Of a DNA stretch of 15,593 bases, positions 1-7,072 are shown piece after piece; the stretch's first letter is position 1, and each line of letters begins with the position of its first letter. The notes beneath the pieces are model-generated. The model saw only the letters and a program-made list of their open reading frames with translations, was not told where the DNA came from and ran no database searches. Source of the stretch: Funneliformis mosseae (Eukaryota; Glomeromycota; Glomeromycetes; Glomerales; Glomeraceae); the NCBI GenBank assembly GCA_910592005.1, contig CAJVPP010002257.1, positions 1 to 15,593 of the forward strand. Direction: 5' to 3'. Made by a program: the position numbers and the translations under genes.

Positions 1-3
1 AAA

Positions 4-30
4 TTTATTTTGAGTTAAAGTCAAAATAAA
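4..30. repeat. Perfect 10-bp inverted repeat (hairpin)
   Basis: Positions 4-13 (TTTATTTTGA) and 21-30 are exact reverse complements around a 7-base loop. A 12-bp palindrome, AAATGCGCATTT, follows at 37-48. The arms are AT-rich, so one such hairpin could arise by chance. It lies downstream of the minus-strand gene, beyond the probable poly(A) signals, and may belong to an unseen neighbour to the left. Confidence 0.5.
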
Positions 31-79
31 CAAACAAAATGCGCATTTATTAAGTTTGATTTATGTAAACAAACTCCGG

Positions 80-119
80 AACGTCATGTGACCATAATAT
101 TATTAAGTTACGTGACGTT
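80..119. promoter_or_regulatory. Inverted repeat with TGACGT and CATGTG/CACGTG-like motifs
   Basis: Positions 80-92 (AACGTCATGTGAC) and 107-119 (GTTACGTGACGTT) are near-perfect inverted copies, 11 of 13 matching, around a 14-base AT spacer. Each arm contains a TGACGT half-site of the CREB/ATF type overlapping an E-box-like core. The site is relatively GC-rich in an AT-rich flank. It could be an upstream element of a gene to the left of the window, or the end of a small mobile element. The regulatory role is inference. Confidence 0.3.
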
Positions 120-373
120 ACTAGCATGTAATCACGCTTAAAAAGTGGTGTTCGGAGACTTTTGGTGACCCTCTGTAAATTCAGATTTAATTTCTTTTTT
201 GCTGCAAAACATTCATATTATAAATCTTTTCAAATCAATCTTTTATTTTATTTATTTATACATATAATTATATTTTTAATTCTTTTCTTTATCATATAAT
301 TTTACTTTTTTTAATATTGTTAATAATTCATTTTTTTTAAATTCAACTAATCATTATTTTTGATTATTATTAT
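120..373 (-). other. 3' flank of the minus-strand gene with possible poly(A) signals
   Basis: No ORF of substance lies here. On the minus strand, three overlapping AATAAA hexamers occur at 242-256, about 120 bases after the stop codon of the adjacent gene (374-376). That is a reasonable distance for a fungal 3' UTR. The stretch at 190-390 is dominated by runs of T and A. Confidence 0.4.
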
Positions 374-2135
374 TTATAAAATTAGTTTTTTAATCAATTC
401 AGAATTATCGGGATAAACATAACTATCCTCATCCAGTACATGTTTTTGTGATGCCTCATGCAGGGTGGCAGATATAGATGGTGGGATTATTGGCCGTTCT
501 ATTATACACGACTTGCTTCGAATGATTGTATCCCATTCGCTGGACGTGAATTCCGTATACGGACATGGAGAGGACAGAACAAATATCGATGATAGCGTCC
601 TGAAATTTTAAATTCTGTGAGTATATATAGTCTTAAATTTCTTGCTTTAAACATTCAACAACACTCACAAAATGTCATATTGCGAATTCTTCCATGATAA
701 TCCTTCACGCTTTATCCTGTCAATCACGTTGCGTTGGTGCAGCCGGAATCTCCTAGTTACGTTGATGTCGTTAACTTTCCACTGGAATATATAAGTATCA
801 TCAGATATGTGGAAAGAAAAGAAATGAGAAACAATCCATCACAGACCTCAATCAAAGGCACCATATCTATAATTCTTGCAAGATCCTCCAGATCGACTTC
901 GATCTGTTCAGGTTTCTCTTCCTCACTTTCGTGTTTCTCATCATCATCATCTCCAGATGCAGGAGTGCGCAAATCTTCAGATGTTTTAATAAACTGCATA
1001 ATAAGAGAAAGAAAGAATTCTCGTAAAATTGTTTCACTTAAATAATAAGTTTTTTTTATCAAGAACGCTATATCCCATGATTACCTCCTTCTGGCCTTCC
1101 ATACGATCTATATGATGGGCCTCTTCACATTCATCACGGTCACGAAGGTTGGGCGGGCGCATAAGAATGGGATGACCTTCCTCTGCGGGTCTTTTCCTTT
1201 CATTCTTTTGTAAATTACGTGTTAGAAACGTTTCAGTCGGTACTTGTAAAAGGAATAGACGAAAAAACTGAAACATCACTTGCACGTACCACAATATTGG
1301 CAGAGATTAAGTTTTCTGCGGCCGTTTGAAATACCTGGTTCGTGTACATGGTCGCTCCTTCGAAAACGCTTCGCAACGCCTGGATCTAATGTGATGGACA
1401 ATAGTATCTATACATGGACTAACGTGTTACAAATATTTTCCTGGGAAGTTACCTTCGAATCTTCGAGTTGTTCTTTTTCGGATTTTTGGGCTTCGATCGT
1501 TTTCCAAAAGGCCTCGACATTTTCGAAATTATGATGTTTCTTTTTTACCAAAAGAAAATATAAAAGTCGTTAGAATTATTTCCATTTATAATGGCAAAAC
1601 CACATTTAATGGATGGACTCTTCAAGGCAGAACAACGACCACGGAGATCATTGAAGGGCAACACGAAGCTTGCTCCACCAGCATAGCGATCACGAAGCAT
1701 CCTCAAGGAGCTAACACGAAGTTTGGCTCCCCTAGCTATGGGTAGAAAACCTTAACTGCCCTTGAATATCCCTTTACCCACAACGATCACGAAGCATCAT
1801 AAAGAGAATAACACGAAGCTTGTTCTCCGTAGTCATGGGTAGAAACATTGAATTTACAGTTCAATAAGAAAAGAAATACTTACATTAAAGACGTCGAGAA
1901 GACGTTTCGCATATACTTTAGCCTCATCCGATCCTTTCTCCAGCTGGTAGTCTAGAGACCTTCTCAAAATGAAGGCTTCGGTTTTAAACGATGCACTGAA
2001 TCCTCCTCGACTCTGGCGGTGACTGTAAAAGTCTAGGAAGCGCCAGTTTTTAGGATCAACTTCGTAGAAGTAGGAGTCACACTTTGCATTTGAAATTTTG
2101 CTAAATCCTTTTGTACGAGACAAACACGATCTCAA
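374..2135 (-). CDS. Seven-exon uncharacterised fungal gene, 5' end unresolved
   Basis: Seven exons can be joined on the minus strand: 2135-1884, 1539-1453, 1385-1290, 1204-1085, 993-847, 781-669 and 599-374. All introns are GT-AG. The first five junctions are phase 0 and the last is phase 2, and the frame stays open to TAA at 374-376, giving about 346 residues. Introns are 65-91 bp except the first (344 bp); CTAAC branch-like motifs are visible in introns 1 and 3. The donor of intron 5 (GTCTGT) is weak. I recognise no domain. Exon 1 has an aromatic-rich start (YFYEVDPKNWRFLDFYSHRQ). Exon 2 is charged and could form a coiled coil. Exon 5 has an acidic run (GDDDDEKHESEEE). No signal peptide or membrane segment is seen. 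Exon 1 has no ATG and a TAG directly precedes its first codon, so a further upstream exon, a frameshift or 5' truncation must be involved. A CCAAT/E-box cluster lies just upstream. The exon structure is well supported; the function is unknown. Confidence 0.85.
1631..1846. repeat. Three-unit hairpin repeat inside intron 1
   Basis: Within the 344-bp first intron, the heptamer CACGAAG occurs five times (1662, 1691, 1715, 1788, 1812), plus a variant CACGGAG at 1640. The copies form three units (about 1631-1680, 1688-1750 and 1784-1846). The last two units are about 63 bp, start 96 bases apart and end in nearly the same ATGGGTAGAAA sequence. Each unit holds two motifs. One is of the type GATCACGAAGCATC. 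The other is a loop AACACGAAG(C/T)TTG flanked by a stem: GGAGC/GCTCC in unit 2, GAGAA/TTCTC in unit 3, and a weaker GGGC/GCTC in unit 1. The GC content is clearly above that of typical introns here. It may be a dispersed repeat or small non-autonomous element. Confidence 0.75.
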
Positions 2136-2159
2136 CTAGCATAGGGAAAGTTTGTTTTT

Positions 2160-2270
2160 ATTGGTTAATGATCAACGTGTATCACAATATTATGATTGGC
2201 TAAATAAACAACACGTGAAATGATCAACGTGTGTCACAATATTATGATTGGCTAAATAAATAACACGTGA
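2160..2270 (-). promoter_or_regulatory. Probable promoter: 52-bp tandem duplication with CCAAT and CACGTG boxes
   Basis: Positions 2167-2218 and 2219-2270 are tandem copies of a 52-bp unit differing at two positions. Each copy carries, on the minus strand, GCCAATC (CCAAT at 2195-2199 and 2247-2251) and a CACGTG palindrome (2212-2217 and 2264-2269). A third CCAAT lies at 2160-2164. The cluster sits 25-135 bases upstream of the first coding exon of the minus-strand gene, where a promoter is expected. CCAAT boxes are bound by the HAP/NF-Y complex, and CACGTG by bHLH factors of the Cbf1/Pho4 type. Use by those factors here is inferred. Confidence 0.55.
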
Positions 2271-3129
2271 TAAATACTACGGATCATTTTGAGATTTTTT
2301 GAGTTTTTACCTTGACTACTTAAATATGGTTCAAAAAAATCATGGCCCATACTCAATTCAAAATTGTAATAATCAAGTATCCTGTTTTCATCAATTTACC
2401 TCATTAGCATATGAGAAAGCTCAAAAATAAGGAACTTATAAAGCATATACATATTTAAGAATTGGACAACAATTGTATCATAATCATTATATGAGTATTG
2501 TTGAACCTAATTGTAACCGTAACCAAAAAGTTAGAAGTTTTCCTCTTTTTAGAGCTAAATCAAAAAAATATAACAAATTGTAAATATTATTTAAATATAA
2601 CTAATTTTATAACATAATTGGTTGTTATTTGAAGTGATCGATAATTATAATAAAAAAAGTTACTGAGAATTCTTATCATGTAATCCAAAAATTATAAATT
2701 TTTTATAACTAATTTTTTCATTTATACATATAGAATCACAAAACTATTCATTTGCTGAACAGATTATTATGCTTACAAAGGTTTTATATAAGCAGCATAG
2801 TAATTTAAAGCTTGATATTACTTATTTTAAACAAATGATCAAAGTAGCAGATTTACATTTATAAGGTCTTTTTGATAAATTAGTAAAAGCATTGATTCCT
2901 AATAACAGATCTGCATATAATAAAGTTGAAACAAAAAAAACAATTGTGAGTTTATGCTATATCATGCTGCAATTGATACAATGAATATTATTGATTTTCT
3001 GCTTATTATATAACAGTTAATAATTTCAAACGTAAACTTGCAAATGAACATCCATTAAATATTAAAAATTTTCTTTCTGAACATGTAAATAAATTAAAAA
3101 AATTTTTTTTTATAAAAAAATTATTATTA

Positions 3130-4437
3130 CAGTTTCTAGAAAAAGAATAATGATGGAAGATCACATCTATTTTAGGCTGCAATTTCATCATTTTTCAGAT
3201 TTAAGCATTTGTTTATATATCCAAATCAGACATTGGAACCTGAATTAAAAAAGTAAGTTAAAAAAAATAAGATTTATTATTTGTTTTATTTTGATTTTCT
3301 TTCTGAAACTATGTCAAGCTCTTTAGAAATAAAAAAAAATTCTGTTAAGTTACTTTGGGATCAAAAAGTATGTAATGTAAAGAAAATTTCTAATCGATTG
3401 TGCATTCCTTTATGCACATGTGTATGATATATCAGTTTACTAAATAAAACTGACAAAATTTCTATTAGTCACTCTTATAATTGTCTAAGAAAATTGGTTT
3501 CAAATTAATGCCACTATATTGGAAAAATTCTGCAATATAATTATTTTACTATAGCAGACGAACTTAAAGTAAAATTGGAAGAAAAAGATCTCAATCTTAA
3601 TATTAGTAAATGTATAATATGTTGTAAGCTTAATAATCTTAGATATATTTCTGTTCTTTTAAGAAAGGTTCATCTCTTGATCCAAAAAGTGAAGGATTTT
3701 TGTTTGTTTTAGGCATGTGATCATTCATGATACAACTGAAAAAAAGTTGTTTTTTTAATGAAATAATACTTCAGATATTTAAAAATACCATATGTGTATA
3801 GTCTTATAATACGTAACTAATTGCCTCTATAATAAAGCACCCATTCAAGATTCATATTTGAACAGTGATTAATGCTAAAGGAAAAATCAGTATTCATTTA
3901 TTTACCAAAAATTTAGATTATTATTTGTATCAAAAAATCTTAGATGATTATCTGTATAACAATGTAGATGTATTATATAGATATAGTTAGGTTTTCTAAT
4001 AAGATAATGATCTAAAATACATCTCACACGATATTCAAGGGAACTTGAAAAAACATCTTCTAGGACAAGTTCTTTCTTGACCTCATACAGCCTAAACTGT
4101 AATCCTATTGAAAATGTATGGCTGTATTAAAGAAAAAGGTAGAAAAAAAAATCAAGTATTTAGTAATAAAAAAAATATTATCTGCGATGTATTTCTTAAT
4201 ACAATTTGGCAAAAATAAGATGATCTTAATGACGTCATATTACTTCAATATATCAAGAATATATCAAATCAGATTAAAGCATATATCAATGCAGAAGGAG
4301 AACATACCAAATATTAATTAATAATATAAAAGTTATTATTAGTATTATTCTTATAAATAATAATAAAAAATATACATTAAAATAAAGTTTATATATACTA
4401 TCGAAATATGTTTCCACCATTCTTTTTACTGAAACTG
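3130..4437 (+). mobile_element. Tc1/mariner-type DNA transposon, decayed copy
   Basis: The element is 1,308 bp, a normal Tc1/mariner length. Its ends are inverted: the left begins CAGTTTCTAGAAAAAGAAT and the right, read inward, begins CAGTTTCAGTAAAAAGAAT. Both start CAGT, typical of Tc1 ends, and similarity extends through a GGAA-containing stretch about 25-30 bases in. The dinucleotide TA directly flanks both sides (3128-3129 and 4438-4439), the expected target-site duplication. It carries a broken transposase (3311-4317). It lies inside the coding remnants of another element, so it inserted later. Confidence 0.85.
3311..4317 (+). pseudogene. Tc1/mariner transposase (DD34E type), inactivated
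   Basis: The family enzyme cuts and pastes transposon DNA in the nucleus, with an N-terminal helix-turn-helix region and a C-terminal DDE catalytic domain. Here the start reads SLEIKKNSVKLLWDQ, the helix-turn-helix-like part. ADELKVKLEEKDLNLNISK follows near 3560-3610. The region of the first catalytic Asp (about 3740-3770) reads KKVVF and then breaks: the expected SDE is lost through an apparent one-base deletion. The second Asp region reads DNDLKYISHDIQ (4003-4040). The third motif is NPIENVW (4101-4121), with Glu about 34 codons after the second Asp, hence DD34E. The end reads IKAYINAEGEHTKY, stop at 4315-4317. Several in-frame stops make it non-functional. Confidence 0.85.
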
Positions 4438-6294
4438 TAACTAAAATTTAATTACAATTAGAGTAATAATTTGTATATTTACAATTTAGATGATTATTAT
4501 AATATACATGAAAAAAGAAGACCGAATACTATAATCTTATCTAATGCTAAAAATATGACTATTTGTATTTGTAAACAAGTTTTAGATTATGCACTAATAC
4601 CTATTGTTTTTAATAATTTGTCAGTTCATAATCTAGTAAATATTGATGCAAGCAATATCTATTTCTGATTAATTCATGAATAACATGGAATATTTAATGT
4701 TACATATATTAATCGTAAAAAGTAATGGTTTATCAATAAACAATTAGCTATTGATACTTTTGATCAAATTGAACTGCTTATGATACATTATTATAATGAT
4801 GCAATTGCTGAAAGAAAAGAAGAATATTCAATGAAGGGGATACAATTAGTTAGATTTCAAGAAAAAATTTATATTCTATGAATGATTATATAATAGTATT
4901 ACAAATGATTTTAGATATTGATAAAGATACCAGTTATTTACATAATCATATTGCACTATTATTAGCAGATTGGCCTAGACAATTATTTGTCTGCAAAACA
5001 ATAACAAACTTGAATAAGAGAGATTTATAGTATTCAATACCAGTTGAGATTAATTCATTTATTCTGTTTTAGGACCTCTTTATGTTTTCCTAATTAGTAA
5101 AGAACATGTATTAATTATATATTATACTTTTTTTTAAAAACTATTCCATTTCGTATTTGGTAAAAGAAAGGTATTAGCAAAGAAATCCAAACCTTGTAGA
5201 ATTAATTTGCTTCTTGATTTAGTATATAATAGATGGTCTAAAATTAGAGATATTATCATAACAAAATTTGAAAATATTTGCAAAGATATTGAGTATCGTA
5301 TGTTATTAACCTGTTGGATAATATAATTCTAGCAACATTAAATGTTATTTTATTCTTTTTCAATTTGGTTTATTCAGTTAATATATAGAAATAATTTTTC
5401 AAATTTAGACGTTTGCATTTTGATGAAAATGACATAATTACAACAAAGCATCATTAGCCTTTTTGTCAGATATTTTTTATTGACAAGATATGAACCATCC
5501 TTTTGCTGAAGCTATAAAGTTATTTTTAGTGAACTTTAATGATTACTATATTGAAAATATGCATAGTAAAATAAGAGCTCATACATCTGTAAATAGCAAT
5601 ATTGATAATATTATAAAACAAGCTTATATGATTAGTATCTTATTTGCCAATTACTTTTTATTTGTTTATTTTATATAATATATATTTGTAACATCACTTG
5701 ATTCTCATGTAATTGTATTAGATAAACGAAACCATTGTGAACTATAGATATTTTTCAAAAAACTAAGGCATATCCTTACAAGCCATCATCATTAATTATT
5801 CTAGTAGAAAAAATATCATTGTTTTTATTAGATTATTTTCAAGAAATTTTTAAGAACCATGAAAAAAGTAAACTATATAAATCAAAAAAAAAGATATAAT
5901 GTCAATTAGCTACCTTAAAAGAAACTGTTAATTCAAAATATCTTCTAACGGGATATAGTACTAATATAGTTCTATTATCAGATTCTTATGTTATTGTCAC
6001 AAAAAACTTGATAATAGTGAAGTATTAATTTGTGAGCATAATTATCATTTTAAATGTTATCAAATGATAGAATATGGTTATCATCATTGTAAAAAATATT
6101 ATAAATGTGAGATTTATAACAATGTAAACTCTTTTTTAGATTGATTAAAAATGGGACCAAATTTTCTCACTTTTGATAAACAAGATAAAACTTCGATAGA
6201 AGAAGAAAATAGAATAATTGAAAAAGTGAAAGTAAACAAAAGTCAGGAAATATATACAGCATTTTTAAATATACTTGGTTATATTAATATTTAG

Positions 6295-6702
6295 TGATAT
6301 TATCTATAGTTTAATAAATAGAATTCTATTGTATTAATAAAAAATTTCATTTATAAAAGACAAAATTAATTAATTTACTTACTTTCATAATGTTTTAAAA
6401 TTGAATACAAGCTTAGTTTGAATTTTGTCAGAAATAACTTCAAATTTGATCTATCGCTATAATTAAAGAAAACTTTTCATATAAAACTCTTAGAAATATC
6501 AGATATTATTGGATGTAATTAGTTTTAAGAAAAGAAACAGCTTTAGAGAACAAATTTGTAAAGTTTGGTTATGTGTTGTTTAATAGTATTTGTGGCTTGT
6601 TATATAGTCGATCATAATTTAATTGAGTTCTATTCTAAATCACATATAAATAATTGTGTAATAATATCATCAAATTTAGACTTTCTCTATACTATCTCAA
6701 CT
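6295..6702. other. AT-rich spacer between two decayed elements
   Basis: This stretch contains no recognisable gene. It should hold the 3' untranslated part and right end of the RING-tailed element, but I could not find a convincing terminal inverted repeat pairing it with the region left of 2326. A short readable piece (KKRNSFREQICKVWLCVV, about 6530-6570) is not assignable. Confidence 0.4.
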
Positions 6703-6802
6703 CACCTAGACTTTTATAGGTAATTTCAACACTTATCATTACAACTTTCTCTATGTAATCTTCAAAAAATATCACAAAATGTAGCTATGTAATGCATAGC
6801 TA
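6703..6802 (+). repeat. Left inverted end of the MULE-like element
   Basis: It pairs with 10348-10454 on the opposite strand. The exact core is 6764-6778. The inner part contains an internal palindrome (TAGCTATG at 6782-6789, CATAGCTA at 6795-6802) whose counterpart in the right end is altered mainly by transitions. Similarity outside the core is partial and partly due to AT bias. Confidence 0.55.
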
Positions 6803-7072
6803 ATTATAATATTATAAAATATGTGTAATAGTATTATTATAATAAAACTATTATTAAAAAAACCTGATCTTTTTTTTTAAAAAAAAATTATCAAGAAAAC
6901 TCTTTTTTAAACAAAATGAAAAATAATATTTTTTTCTAAATATATAAAACTTAAAATTAATATTTATCATTTAAAGTAATACAAGAATAAGTACAGTTTA
7001 ATATTTAATTTATGTTACATTTGTTTTAAAATAAATAAATTTATTTATTTCTTTAATATTTGTAATAAATAT

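Larger units (their letters stand above)
2326..6294 (+). pseudogene. Decayed transposon-type ORF with RING-like tail, split by a Tc1 insertion
   Basis: Coding remnants on the plus strand run from ATG 2326 to TAG 6292-6294, broken by many stops and frameshifts. Readable blocks include 2326-2580 (one in-frame TAA at 2428); about 2735-3060, with NNRSAYNKVETKKTIVSLCY; about 4476-4665, with YIYNLDDYYNIHEKRRPNT; about 4940-5250, with LLLADWPRQLF and GKRKVLAKKSKPCRINLLLD; and 5490-5640, with HPFAEAIKLFLVNFNDYYIE. Near 6030-6110 is a C-x-H-x2-H-x2-C...C-x5-C pattern (CEHNYHFKCY, then HHCKKYYKC) recalling a RING/zinc finger. A possible relic intron is 2580-2733 (GT...TAG). The order resembles a high-copy protein family I associate with Rhizophagus genomes; I cannot assign a transposon superfamily. 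The Tc1 element at 3130-4437 interrupts it. It cannot be translated as it stands. Confidence 0.6.

Noticed and set aside
734..1045. 103-codon plus-strand ORF
   Set aside because: It runs antisense to exons 5-6 of the minus-strand gene, whose spliced frame is far better supported.
1034..1294. Continuous 86-codon minus-strand ORF read as a separate gene
   Set aside because: It is exon 4 plus read-through of its flanking introns; splicing at 1204 and 1085 gives an in-phase protein.
1280..1534. 84-codon plus-strand ORF
   Set aside because: It is antisense to exons 2 and 3 of the same gene and has no independent support.
2281..2310. Left terminal repeat of the RING-tailed element matching 6764-6790
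   Set aside because: The similarity is mostly a T-rich run; the 6764 core pairs much better with 10371-10385.
3006..3191. 61-codon minus-strand ORF
   Set aside because: It crosses the left end of the Tc1 element, has low-complexity Phe/Asn runs and is opposite to the transposon coding remnants.
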